Assembly (NCBI GenBank): GCA_015178975.1
Contig: WHVD01000046.1
Coordinates: 186,001-250,000, forward strand
Reading direction: 5' to 3'
DNA length: 64,000 nucleotides
Origin: Hysterangium stoloniferum
Taxonomy: Eukaryota > Basidiomycota > Agaricomycetes > Hysterangiales > Hysterangiaceae
The notes beneath the pieces are model-generated. The model saw nothing but the letters and a program-made list of their open reading frames with translations. It did no database searches and was not told the DNA's origin. Positions 1-10,104 of the stretch are shown here, one piece after another. The stretch's first letter is position 1, and every line of letters begins with the position of its first letter. The position numbers and the translations under genes were made by a program.

Positions 1-944
1 GCGGTGATGGGATTCTAAGCGGGGACCGGTGACTGATGTGTGGGACGAAGACAGACATAGACAGAGACGGAGTCCGGGGGAAGTCCGGTGACTGATATGT
101 GTCGTAATGAGGTCGAACGTAACGAGTCTTGACATAATGGAGTCCAGGCGGGAAATCCTATAAACAGACAATTGGTGCTTGTAGCACGTGGGGGCGTACG
201 GGTTAGTGCCCGGAGTCCGGCGGGATTGTCCGGTCATAACATGACTGGTCCGTGAGATACAGAGTGTCAGGTGTATATAGGGTGGAGTTCGGAGTCCGGT
301 GGAGTCTGATGACTGGTACATGAGACACATGACAGACCATTGACCATAACTGGAGTGGGGCTCAGTTAGAAGGCTCTGGGAGTCCGGGCAGAGTCCGAGG
401 ACTTGGTGCATGAGACAATGTCGGGTATAGACAGGTTGGATGTGCAGGGGGTCTGGCGGAGTCTGAGGACTGGTGCATGAGACACAGACAAATCATGATG
501 GGTCATGCGACCATAGCAGGAGCAGGGTTCTATGCTCTGTTAGAGGGGTTCCAGGAGTCTGGTCAGAGTCCAGTGACTGGTCCATGTGATACAGGGTGTC
601 GGGTGTATATAGGGTGGAGTCCAAAGTCCAGCAGGTTTTCCAGGTCATAACAGAAGTGGGGATAGAGAGTCAGGTGCAGATAGGGTGGGGTGCATACAGA
701 GAATCAGGCATAAACAAGTTGATGTGCAGGCTCTGGTGGGAACTCCGGTTGCAATTATACAATATAGAGGGTCGGGAGCATGTAGGATGGGTCCGGGAGC
801 CTGGAGGCCGGCGGGTTTTCCAGTTCCTGACACTCTCCTCCATAGGGATGGGTAAGAGAAATATTCCTTTTTGGTGGATATTGCAACAACTGGTGTTGGC
901 AAGCCTGTCCCAGAAGCTTTGAGATTAATCCTCTTACCACTGGA
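1..944 (-). repeat. Degenerate LTR sequence with internal subrepeats
   Basis: No gene is visible. The stretch repeats a loose motif of the type GGAGTCYGGYGGG..TCCAGT..AAC several times. The same sequence occurs inside the solo LTR at 5513-6328, at 8777-8988 and 43289-43631 (same orientation) and at 47603-47947 (opposite orientation). It is therefore one or more overlapping copies of that LTR family, read on the minus strand, whose ends I could not resolve. The LTR end motif CATAAC recurs at about 235 and 650, suggesting more than one copy or internal amplification. Confidence 0.6.
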
Positions 945-947
945 CAC

Positions 948-1905
948 TTGTTTCTTCTCAGTTTGTAATTGATTCACATTCTCTATTGCTATCTTCTTTT
1001 CTTCTGATGCTGCTGCCAATTTTAATTCAAGATCAGTGACCTCCTTGCATATGTGATCAGCCTCCACTTGTTCAAAATGTAGAGAAGTCTGATGATTATT
1101 TGAGATGAAATGGTGTGTTAGTGTGTTTTGATGATTCTTCAAAATGCAGTTTTCTGATGCCAATTGAAGTTTCCTTGCAATCTGTTTATCATATTCAAAT
1201 GCACTGTAGTAATAAGATTAGATATTCATGATGATTATACAGATTGTGTAACTCACCTGTCAATTGCCTCTGTAAGTGGGATATGGATACCTGTTGCATG
1301 ATTTGTTGCTTGATGTGACTGCTCATTAAGATTTAGTTGGTCCCAGATCCTAGTCAGCTGATGGAATTTTTGAAAAATGGGGGCACAGTTCAGGGATATA
1401 CCATGGATATGCAAGTTTTTTCCACCACCAGTCTGCAGAACCAAAATAGATATAATGGTGTAAGTATTTCAGAAAAAGTAAATACCTCAGACTTTCTGTT
1501 GCTCATGCCCCAAGCACCAAGCTGTAAATTCATACATCTTCTCCTGTATGGTTATATATTGAAAGTGAGTGATGTGGTTGTAATCTTCATACAAACAAAC
1601 TGCCTTCAGAGGCTCAACACCTCTAGAAAGCCAATTAGAGCAAAGTCACAAGAAAAGTAATGACATACCATTGGCAATGTATATTGCAAATATGACTTCA
1701 ATGTTGAACTATGATTTGTGGATTCTTTGTCACAATCCCACTGATCAAGGATCATTTTGAGTTAACCAAGGCCTTGCATTTGTGGAGCAGAACCATCCAC
1801 CATGAAGATAGCATGTCTGCCTTCTTTGTGAAAGGCTATAATTTTGAGGCCTTTGCTAGTGACACACTCAATGGCCTTGAACCATTTGTCCAGATTAAAT
1901 GGTAG
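948..1905 (-). pseudogene. Fragment of a spliced, probably DNA-transposon-derived protein
   Basis: Read on the minus strand, exon-like blocks can be joined at GT..AG sites. One block (about 1905-1780) reads FNLDKWFKAIE then GRHAIFMVDGSA. One (about 1435-1254) begins WWWKKLAYPWYIPEL followed by a CPHFSKIPS motif. The last (about 1210-948) is a coiled-coil tail rich in E and K. I recall W..PWY.P...P.FSKIP..W blocks with coiled-coil tails in large basidiomycete transposon-associated proteins, but cannot confirm the family. An in-frame TAG after the FSKIP block and the missing 5' end show that it is not functional. It lies upstream of the antisense gene remnant at 2040-2811. Confidence 0.4.
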
Positions 1906-2039
1906 GCCTGTCAAGTTTCACAATTGCAGTACATGCATCCTATTGCTACACCTGAGTAACCATGAAGTTAAATAAAAATAGAGATTAAAGAACAAGTGGA
2001 CTCATGGTGGCACAAATGTGGATCCCAAATCATAATCTC

Positions 2040-2811
2040 CCACTTTATATTGTTAATATCATATCTCTGCAGATGCCTGGAGATGCAGATAAGGCCAGCA
2101 TCCCAGCCCCAACTGGATTTCTGGAAAGCCTTGATGCCCTGGTTGTGGTGACTGGAGCACCATGCATTCTTCAACTCTAAGTGAATTGGCAGCCCTCTCT
2201 TGACTTTCTATTCTTTGTGTTAGTATTAGGAAACTCCATGAGAATCCACTCACATTTCAGTGGGGAGTCCCAGGTTCTCCCTCAGACTCTAATTCTATCT
2301 CCACCACCTTGCACTAGAAACATTCTGTTAATCATGACTTGTTTAAAAGAAATTATGTTTACCTTTTCTGAAAACAACCTAGGCATTTGGCTTTCTCCAC
2401 CACAACCTGAGTGACCTCCACCTTTTCCTCCACTGCCTTCCTGGCAGTCTCCTCCTCTTCCCTCTCCCTCTGCTCCTTTCCTCCTTCTATGTGACCAATG
2501 CCACTGGTATTTTCTCTCCATCTCTTCCTCCTCCTCTCTTGACCACCACTCCTCCTCCTCCCACTGGCATCTTTTCTCCTCATGATGCTCCATGATTTGA
2601 GCAGCAGTGAAGGGGACCCAGATGAGTTGAATGTGGGGCTTGGGCAGTGGGGATTGCCACACATTTTGGTGTTGGTTTTAGCACTATAAAAATTTGTATG
2701 ATAAGAATATTCAAATTCTTCAGAATTTTTTATAGGCTCCTCACAGTTTGAACAATACCTCCAGATCACCTGATGTCTTGACACATGTGCATAAGCAATA
2801 AACCTTATCAA
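2040..2811 (-). pseudogene. Antisense coiled-coil/Zn-cluster gene of a Gypsy element, decayed copy 1
   Basis: This is a degenerate relative of the intact gene at 9164-10104. On the minus strand it has a glutamate-rich coiled coil (2660-2365) broken by one frameshift, then a donor in the same place as copy 2 (AAAAG followed by GTAAAC at about 2363). A short acidic second exon follows near 2310-2240, then a block near 2170-2080 aligning with the cysteine cluster, of which the GWGLGCWP-like part can still be read but most cysteines are lost. Its 5' side lies next to a polypurine tract and an LTR on the plus strand, the same arrangement as copies 2 and 3. It is not functional. Confidence 0.65.
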
Positions 2812-2841
2812 GTTCTAGGGCCTCCTTGGAAAATTGGCCTC

Positions 2842-2854
2842 AAAGGGAGGGTAC
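2842..2854 (+). promoter_or_regulatory. Polypurine tract before 3' LTR
   Basis: A purine run AAAGGGAGGGTAC stands directly before an LTR starting TGTTAGGG. The same tract, slightly varied, precedes the LTR at 8988 (minus) and at 62676 (plus). It would prime plus-strand DNA synthesis of the Gypsy element that owns the antisense gene at 2040-2811. Confidence 0.7.
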
Positions 2855-3206
2855 TGTTAGGGTCAGGAAACCTGCTGGGCTCCTAATCTGTCATGATCCT
2901 CATTCTCAGTATGGTCAACTCTGCATTATTCTTGTTCCCCTTTTCATCTTATTGTCTCACCAGATTAATAGTATAATAACCATTAGTTCTGTATAGTCTA
3001 GGATCTGTTTGCACTCATGATCTGATCAGAAAATCAACCTAGCACTGACTTAGCACTCTATCTACCTACCAGTTTGATACCTGCTTGCTTCTTCTCTTTG
3101 CACCAGTGTATTCCCAGAGCCTGTGGGCCACCTGACTCCATCACTTTGCCTATTCCTGGACTCCCTAGGTTTCTCATACCCCTCCATCTGAAATTGGACC
3201 CTGGTA
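2855..3206 (+). repeat. Gypsy LTR (about 630-bp family), 3'-truncated
   Basis: It starts TGTTAGGG after the polypurine tract and matches the LTRs at 4613-5012 and 5120-6574. A TATA-like element (about 2990) and the 11-mer GATCAGAAAAT at 3024-3034 are present; that 11-mer is the proposed self-primer of this family. Similarity stops near 3206. The following 3207-3573 has no recognisable relation to the LTR. Confidence 0.7.
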
Positions 3207-3573
3207 AATGCATCATCCAAGATCCAGTAGGCAACATTGTTGGAAAAATACCCAAGTCAAAAAAGAACCTGTACAGGAGACAGCAATCAGCCCTTGACAA
3301 AGGGCAAAAAACCCCACTGACACTTGCATGCAGCTTCATAGCACAATGGATGGGATGGACAGCAATAGCTCCAATTTGAGTGAGCAACCTGAAGCAATCA
3401 AATTTGACAACTGCACTAGAAAACCAAGCCAACACATTCAAGGCATTTACAGGGCACTGGTGTAAGCACCCATTGGCAATCTGACCCCAAAATTACTGCT
3501 GGTGTCCAACTGCCCACAAGTGATATATGTACATACCTTATCATGAGGCTGTTGGTTCCCTGATGTACATATT
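3207..3573. other. Unassigned sequence between LTRs
   Basis: No gene, LTR end or RNA can be supported here. A plus-strand reading of about 60 residues is open but resembles nothing I recognise. Position suggests a leftover of a further mobile element between the Gypsy LTR on the left and the Copia-like LTR on the right. Confidence 0.4.
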
Positions 3574-3923
3574 TGTTAGAATATGATAATGTATGATTAG
3601 TTATGACTTCATATTATCTCATCTTGTGACTGATAGGATCTGACTGGTTCATGGCTTCCATGATACATAGTATTATTAGACAGATCATGTGTTCTAGTTC
3701 CATGTATGCACAGACCAAGTGCACAAACCATGTAATCTAGTATACACAGTAGTTAGTCCAGTTGAGTAGTACATAGATCCCTCAACTGGAAGCCTAGTTA
3801 TACCACCAGTTTATATCTACACCACTCTACCTAAGCTACTTTCAGTACCATCATAGAGAGTCCTCATACTGTGATCCCCAGGCTTGCAGTTTATTTTACC
3901 AATATTGGGTACTCATCCTAACA
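3574..3923 (+). repeat. LTR-like unit, probably Copia type (350 bp)
   Basis: The block starts TGTTAGAATATG and ends CTCATCCTAACA, an inverted TGTTAG..CTAACA terminus typical of LTRs. It abuts a Copia pol fragment. The five bases on either side do not match, so it is not a clean solo LTR; a deletion between LTR and pol is likely. Confidence 0.5.
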
Positions 3924-4535
3924 TTGCTCTCACTATGCAAGTGGTCTCACAATTTCACAATTCTTAACCAACCCTGGCCACACCCACTGGTTTTCCATTA
4001 TTTCCATGCTTCTGTACACTAACTGCAAGTCATTGATACCTTTCAAATGCAAAAAATGTGCTTCACAGCCTCTTACTGGATACATGGACACCAATGGTAG
4101 TATGGTGATTGCCATGCTATTTCTAGCTATGCATTTATGTTAAATGGTGGCACCAGATCATGGAGTGTGAAGTGACAAGAAATTGTGTCACTGTCAACAA
4201 TGGAGAGCAAGGATGTGGCTGTAACCCATGCATCCAAAGAAGTACTTTGGCTATGCTCACTGCTCAGCCAGCTGTTTGGACACAATGCATGCACAACTTC
4301 ATTTTTGGACAATCAGTCAGCAATCACACTCACAAAGGATCATCAGTATCATGCTTGCACAAAATATATTGACATACATTTCCACTTCATCCATTGGATC
4401 ATCAAAAATGGTTCAATTCACCTCATTTACTGCCCAACTGGTGACATGGTTGCTGATACACTCACTAAGCCACTCCTTCCACTACCATCAAGTACTTTGC
4501 TTCCAAATTGGGACTATCTACAGCTTGAGGGGGAA
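3924..4535 (+). pseudogene. Ty1/Copia polyprotein 3' end (RNase H), decayed
   Basis: The reading frame from about 4111 to 4530 carries the C-terminal RNase H hallmarks of Copia elements: SWSVK, then SLSTMESKDVAVTHASKE, DNQSAITLTKD, a TKYIDIHFHFI block and a final TGDMVADTLTKPL. Stops interrupt the part before 4185. It ends in a purine-rich tract (4527-4535) followed by the LTR start TGTTGGATTATC. The same segment occurs at the right edge of the window on the minus strand (63712-64000). Confidence 0.8.
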
Positions 4536-4612
4536 TGTTGGATTATCAAGGACATTATAGTCCAGTGGACTCAGAGTTATTGAAAGGTCAAGAACAATGG
4601 CCTGTGCCTCAG
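4536..4612 (+). repeat. Copia LTR 5' fragment
   Basis: The LTR starts TGTTGGATTATC immediately after the Copia polypurine tract. Only about 75 bp remain before Gypsy LTR sequence takes over. In the inverted partner at 63638-63711 the same Copia LTR is interrupted by the complete start of that Gypsy LTR, so here the junction has been deleted. Confidence 0.65.
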
Positions 4613-5012
4613 TATGGTCAACTCTGCATTGTTCTTGTTTCCCCTTTCATCTTTTTGTCTTACCAGATTAATATTACAATAACTGTTAGTGCTATATAGT
4701 CGAGAATCTGTTTGTACTTATGATCTGATCAGAGAATAAACTTAGCACTGACTTAGTAGTCTACCGATTTACCAATTCAATACCTGCTTGTTTCTGTTCA
4801 TTGGCACCAGCATATTCCTGGAGCCCATGGGCTCCCTGACTCCATCACTTTGTATATTCCTGCACTCCCCGGGTTTCCTATATCCCTCCATCTGAAATTG
4901 GAACTGACAATCATGTGAGGGCACAGCACATAAGCTGAAGCCAAGTCTTACCTGTGCCCAGAAAATCTGCAGGTTCACCCTGGATACCTGCCTGTAAGCC
5001 CTGAGCTTAACA
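4613..5012 (+). repeat. Gypsy LTR (about 630-bp family), 5'-truncated
   Basis: The sequence matches the minus-strand LTR 63637-63225 plus 53858-53659. It ends GAGCTTAACA and is followed by GT and a primer binding site. A TATATAG box lies near 4697 and the self-primer region near 4724 reads GATCAGAGAAT. TATTC at 4813-4817 is the unoccupied target of the 9.4-kb chromovirus that sits in the partner copy. Confidence 0.8.
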
Positions 5013-5014
5013 GT

Positions 5015-5025
5015 ATTTTCTGATC
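5015..5025 (+). promoter_or_regulatory. Primer binding site of self-priming type
   Basis: ATTTTCTGATC begins two bases after the LTR end. It is the exact complement of GATCAGAAAAT found in LTRs of this family (3024-3034; also near 5449). Its own LTR carries one A-to-G change, which still pairs as G.T. Confidence 0.6.
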
Positions 5026-5049
5026 CAATCTTGCAGATTGTTCTCTGTC

Positions 5050-5119
5050 ATGCCTTCAAGAAGGAAGGTGTCCAAACAGTCAAATCTACCAGGACCTTCT
5101 ACCCTCCAATCTTCACTTG
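5050..5119 (+). pseudogene. Gypsy gag N-terminus fragment
   Basis: An ATG followed by MPSRRK and NLPGPSTLQS matches the start of the gag at 49836 (MPPRRR..NLPGPLTL). The frame is cut after about 23 codons by the LTR beginning at 5120. The same interrupted gag is present on the minus strand at 53621-53552. Confidence 0.7.
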
Positions 5120-6574
5120 TGTTTGGACTGGGAATCCACTAGGACCCAGACCCTACAATACCAGGACCTACAGTATCTCTCTGTTTACAAGATGATCAAC
5201 CAACTGGATATCCCAGACCTCTTAGACACTTGAAGATCTCTGCCCTGATCCATTCCTGAGCCTGTTTGACATCTAGTTTTTTATGCTCCTACATTTGTTC
5301 CTATTCCATCTCAACCCCTGTTCTGAGTATGGTCAACCCTGCCTTGTTTCTTGTTTGCCCATTTTGTCTTTTATCACACCAGATTAGTAGTACAATAATA
5401 TTTAGTACTACAGTATATAATCGAGTAAATATTTGTACTTGCAATCTGATCAGAAAATTGACTTCGCACTCATCTAGTATTCTATCTATTTGTCCTAGTA
5501 AACTTTACATTATGTTAAGATGTGCATACACAGAGGGTTCCGGGGAACCCGCAGGTAATCCAGTAGGACTTGGCTTCAGCTTATAGGCTGCCCCCTCACA
5601 AGATTGTGTTGTCCAATTTCAGACAGGTGGACAGGAATCCCAGGGAGTCTGGGTGGGGTTCATGGGTCAAGGGGTCATGGGTCGGAGGTCAAGAGTTGAG
5701 AGGTCAGGGGTCGAGATAAATAAGAGAGATAAATGCATCAGAGCCCATGGGCTCTGACTAGCAAAAGCAGTGTGATTCAAGGAGGAGTTTAGAGTGGAAG
5801 ATGTATCAGATTACTGGGGGGAATCTAAGCCGATTTTCTGACTGGATTGTATGTACAACATCTGCCAGACTATATAGACCGTGGAATGAATGACATACCA
5901 AATCCAGTAATAATGAAATGAAACTAGCAAAACATGAAACGGGAATAGTAAACACCAAATCTGGTGTTAGGAATGGGACGGAATGGAGCAGAGTCCAAAT
6001 CGTGACAAATCATAAACCATAATGGGAGGAGCGGAGTCCAAATTGTGACAGGTCATTTGACTAAAAATGGTAATGGGGCTCAGTTAGAGCGATGACAGGT
6101 TCTCTAAGTGGGGTCCAGTGACTGATGTGTGGGATGAGGTCGGACATAGACAGTGACGGAGTCCAGCGGGTATTCCGGTGATTGATACACCATGTAACGA
6201 ACTCGAATGTAGACAAGTCTGACATACGGAGTCTGGTGGGAAATCCAGTGAACTGACAATGAGTGCATATGGGGCGTGGGTGCATATAGGTTAATGCCCG
6301 GAGTCTGGCAGGAATTCTAGTCATAACACATCAACATATTCCAAACCTGTTGATCCTCCAACCAAGACATAAGGTATGTACTCTCAGAGCCTCAGGTTCC
6401 CCATCCCTACCTCTTTGCATAATCCTGAACCCCATGTGTCCTGTGCTCTCCCATCTGAAATTGGACTCAACAATCACATGAGGGTGCAGCACATAAGCTG
6501 AAGCCAAGTCCTACCTGTCCTGGAACATCAATGGGTTTTCCCCAAACACCCATCTGTAAGCCCAGAGCTTAACA
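5120..6574 (+). repeat. Gypsy LTR (about 634 bp) split by another LTR
   Basis: It starts TGTTTGGACTGGG and ends GAGCTTAACA. Removing the insertion 5513-6328 and one copy of its duplicated target leaves about 634 bp, matching the partner LTR at 52922-53551 (minus). It contains a TATA-like box, GATCAGAAAAT (about 5449) and the conserved subterminal motif at 6486-6512. It was inserted into the gag of a related element. Confidence 0.8.
5513..6328 (-). repeat. Solo LTR, 816 bp, with target duplication
   Basis: On the minus strand it runs from TGTTATGACTAG to CTTAACA. Flanking pentamers are CATTA (5508-5512) and CATCA (6329-6333); the uninterrupted partner LTR reads CATCA, so one base changed after insertion. 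It is the family of the 5' LTR of the element at 49801. No internal element sequence remains, as expected after LTR-LTR recombination. Confidence 0.8.
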
Positions 6575-8143
6575 ACTTGCCTTGTACATGATCCAGACAC
6601 CAAAACCCCAGCCTACCATCATGGACAAAGCCCAATTGAACGAGTTCCAGGAAACCCAAAAAACCTGGAAAACAGTGAAGAATCTGCAGGTTCTGATGAG
6701 GACAAGGATGTCCCCTGCACCCCTTCCATATTTCCCAGATGTCACTACTGAGCTATTAGCAAAGACTTTAGAGAAACTCATGGATCACATAAACAACAAC
6801 ATAAAGAAAAGCATAAAGAACCCACATGATCCAAAGTCAATGCACCAGAACCCTTCACTGGCTTAAACCCTAGGAAACTGTCAACCTTTCTCATGCAGTG
6901 TCATTTCAATTTTTGTGATAGACCAACCACATTTACCACAGACTCCCAAGAGTCAACTATGCACTCTCTTACCTCTGGGAATCCACATTAAAATGATTTG
7001 AACTGGAATTCAGTGGACTCAACCCAGAGGAGCTGAATTGGCTTCATGAATGGGATGCATTTGTTGAGGAATTGGAATTAGGATTCATTTGGCCATCAAA
7101 GTTTCCATTTGGAGCACCCATCCTTTTCATCAACAAAAAGGACAGATCCCTCAGACTTTGCATTGATTTCAGAGTACTCAATGGAGTGACATGGAAAGAT
7201 AAGTATCTCCTCCTGCTTACTGTATTTCTGGTCTACTCAATGCTCTGCAGAATGCCCAGATTTATACCAAGATAGACCTCAAACATGCCTACCACATGGT
7301 CTGGATAGCTGAGGGAGATGAGTGGAAAACCACATTCCATACCTGCTATGGGACTTTTGAATGGTTGGTGATGCCCTTCAGGCTCACCAATGCCCCTTCC
7401 ATTTTTCAGTGTTTTGTTAATGACATTTTCTCTGACATGCTGATGTATGTGTTATTCTTTATTTTGATGACATTCTTATTTACATACTCTGAGGACCCAC
7501 ATGACAAAATGGTCTGTGAAGTTCTCTGGAGATTTTGGAACTGTGGTCTTTTTACAAACAGTAAAAAAATTACTTTTGACACAGACACTATTGAGTATCT
7601 AGGTTTCATCATAGGTCCCAGGAGATGCCAAATGGATGAGGCCAAGTACAAGTCATCAAGTATTGGCCTGAACCCTCCAAGGTTAAAGACATTCAGTCTT
7701 TCCTCAGGTTTGCCAATTTTTACTGGCAGTTTATCCACAACTACTCAAAAATCACCATTCCCCTTACTCATCTCACTTGTAAGGACACTCTGTGTGGGAT
7801 TTTACTGAGTAAGTATCATACAGCTTTCAATATTTTGAAAAATGCTTTTTTCTCAGCCCCTATTCTCTCACATTGGAAACCAGATGCTCCACTCATTGTC
7901 AACATGGACACCTCTCACTATGCACTAGGTGCAATTTTGTCTATCCAGGATTCCAATGGTGAAGTGCACCTGGTACCTTTATTCTCCTGGATTTTCACAA
8001 AGCCCAAGCTCAATTACAATGTCCACAACAAGGAACTTCTTGCAATATTTGAAGCCTTCAAAGCATGGCAACACTGTGTGGAAGGCATGGGAACTGTTAG
8101 GATCCTCACCCTTTCAGGCCCCCACAACTTAGTCTTACCTTGA
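6575..8143 (+). pseudogene. Ty3/Gypsy gag-pol remnant, internally deleted (left copy)
   Basis: The order is a gag capsid part (about 6640-7076, ending FVEELE), a direct jump to reverse transcriptase ([31 protein letters not shown], then [21 protein letters not shown]), and RNase H (NMDTSHYALGAILS, NKELLAIFEAFKAWQH). The rest of gag and the protease are missing. The right-hand copy (52921-51862 and 47602-47383, minus) has the same gag-RT junction. Frameshifts and stops abound, and CpG is almost absent. The pol is interrupted at 8095 by another LTR. Confidence 0.85.
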
Positions 8144-8776
8144 TAACCTTTCCAGGACCCTGACATCAGTGCCTCAGACTATGGAGCCACCACCTCAGCA
8201 CCCTGACACTTGGTTTATGTTGTTATCCCTGTCTTTCAGCCCCTGCAAATTGTTCATGCCCTTGTAACCCTCCAGCACCCCAACATTGGAGCCCTTGGAA
8301 TATGGTACCACTGCCTTGGCATCCCAAAACCTGTTTCATTGTAGAATAACCCTTTAGGCATTCTGTTCTGTCTCCATTCCAATGCTCTCCCTTCATCTGT
8401 CCTATATGTAAATGTTACTTGCCACCTCATACCTTTTAGAATACTTTTGTTACATCACATTTAGTTCTAGTTTGTTCCTTGTTCCTTTTCATACTTCTTT
8501 TGACCCATGATGACCTCTCGCTTCTCTAATCAGACCTCCAATCATCTGTTACACTTAGTATGAAGTCTTTCTCATGTATGCTACAGTTCCTTAGTTTGAA
8601 ATTCAACCTAGATTACCCCATCTTGTTTAAGCCCTCTTTACATTTCTCTTAATACTCTTCACTCTATGACTCTTAGTATTTTCAGCCATCTGGTCAATTG
8701 AGCTAAGTTTTGTCTTTAGTTTTTATCATACTATCTGCTCTGTTGGAAATACTGGAGCAGCGTAACACAGGTCTGC
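8095..8776 (+). repeat. LTR (TGTTAGGATCC family), 3'-truncated
   Basis: It starts inside the RNase H frame after GGAAC. The partner copy (46540-47382, minus) is complete at 843 bp and is flanked by GGAAC on both sides. Here similarity ends near 8776, where a different LTR fragment begins. Confidence 0.75.
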
Positions 8777-8988
8777 TGGACGGAGTCTGGTGACTGGTGG
8801 TCGGAGATAGACAAGTGTGGGTGCCATGGGTATTCCAGTGACTGATACATGAAGTAATGGGTGTCAAATACAGACAGTCTGACATACAGAGTCCAGCAGG
8901 TATTCTGGTAAACTGACAATTGGTGCATGTAGGGTGCAGGTGCCTATAAGTTAGTGCCTGGAGTCTGGCAGGAATTCCAGTCATAACA
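8777..8988 (-). repeat. 3' LTR fragment of the minus-strand chromovirus
   Basis: Read on the minus strand it begins TGTTATGACTGG directly after a polypurine tract (9001-8989, GAAAGGAGGGTAC). It belongs to the 816-bp family and its distal part is lost at the junction with 8776. It marks the 3' end of the element whose pol is at 13378-10105. Confidence 0.7.
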
Positions 8989-9001
8989 GTACCCTCCTTT
9001 C
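8989..9001 (-). promoter_or_regulatory. Polypurine tract
   Basis: On the minus strand GAAAGGAGGGTAC lies directly before the LTR. It is equivalent to the tracts at 2842-2854 and 62666-62675 and defines the antisense gene at 9164-10104 as internal to the element. Confidence 0.65.
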
Positions 9002-9163
9002 ATGCCAAAGTCCCAAAGAGGCTCTAGAACTTGATAAAGTTTTGTCAGTTACACATATGTGTCAAAGAGTCATGTGACCTGGAAGGTAAGGTTCAGATGT
9101 GATGAGCCTATTTAAAAAATTGAAAAATAGAAATTTCTTCTTCTTTATTACCCCTATCATCAA

Positions 9164-10104
9164 ATGGGTCCAAAGCTGACACCATGCAGACCAATGCCAA
9201 CCGCCAGGCCCTCCACGGGTGCCATACCATGGGCTCCACTCACCACTGCCCAAATCCTGGTGCAGCTGGAGGAGACATGCCAAAAACAAGAGGAGGCAGA
9301 GAAAAAGGCCAAGGAGGCTGAGGAGGCATTGGAGTGGGAATACCAGGTGGCTCTGGTTGCAGAGGAGGCCAAGGAACAGAGGAGGAAAGATAAGGAGGAG
9401 GCTGCACGGGTTGCTGTGGAACAAGCCAAGGTGGTTGCAGAGAAAGCCACAGTCACTATGGGAAAGGTAAGTCCAACACCTTTTACTCTATTTCTTGCTG
9501 ACTTGGTTTCTAGCACAAGGCAGTAGAAATTGAATCGCAATCCGAGGGGGAGCTGGAGGGCCCTCAAAAGGTGAGTCTCAGGTCTATGGGTTATTCTGGG
9601 GACTAACCACATCAACAGAAAGTAAGAAAGATGGCACCAGTCTGCTTGGAGGTGAAAAATGACCTGCAGTGTTCCAGTTGTAATGACCAGAACACTGACT
9701 GCTATTGGAAGACTGGGTGGGGATTGGGCTGCTGGCCATGCATGCACCTCACAGCGAGGTGCTCACTGGTTCACAAGCCCACAGGGTCCATGGCATGGGA
9801 AATGGGCAGGTCAGACAGACCTGGGGCCTTAGAGGAGGTCTTGAGGTGGATAGCTGAGAGCATAGAGGCCCAGAGTAGGTTGCTTGAGAAAAGAAACTGG
9901 GTGCAGGTAGTCATAGCCAAGAATCTCTATGGGCTCCATGGGGAGTTCTGGATGTTCCTGGTGGAGTATGGCAGGTATGTATATGCAGAGCCACAGGTTG
10001 GGAGTTCTGAGGTGTCCAGTTTGGGTGAGGACAGCATCCACAAGGATGTGGAAGAGCTCCAACAGGAGCTTAATGAAGTTGGGCAGAAAAATATGATCAA
10101 GTAA
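9164..10104 (+). CDS. Antisense coiled-coil protein with Zn2Cys6-like cluster (intact copy 2)
   Basis: This is an uninterrupted three-exon gene: 9164-9466, 9514-9570 and 9619-10104, joined at GTAAGT..CTAG and GTGAGT..ACAG without breaking frame, giving about 281 residues. Residues about 30-100 are an E/K/A-rich coiled coil. Exon 2 is acidic. Exon 3 carries C-x2-C-x6-C-x9-C-x2-C-x6-C (CSSC..DCYWKTG..CWPC..RCSL), the spacing of fungal Zn(II)2Cys6 domains, but without the usual run of basic residues after the second cysteine, so DNA binding is uncertain. The C-terminal third is predicted helical (WIAESIEAQSRLLEKRN). The gene lies antisense between the chromodomain end of a minus-strand chromovirus pol and that element's polypurine tract. 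Its last codons overlap the truncated chromodomain, so the native C-terminus may be lost. Function is unknown; related broken copies lie at 2040-2811 and 61340-62491. Confidence 0.7.

Noticed and set aside
2280-2660. A free-standing acidic protein on the minus strand
   Set aside because: It is a frameshifted coiled coil of the antisense element gene; the same region aligns with 9164-9466.
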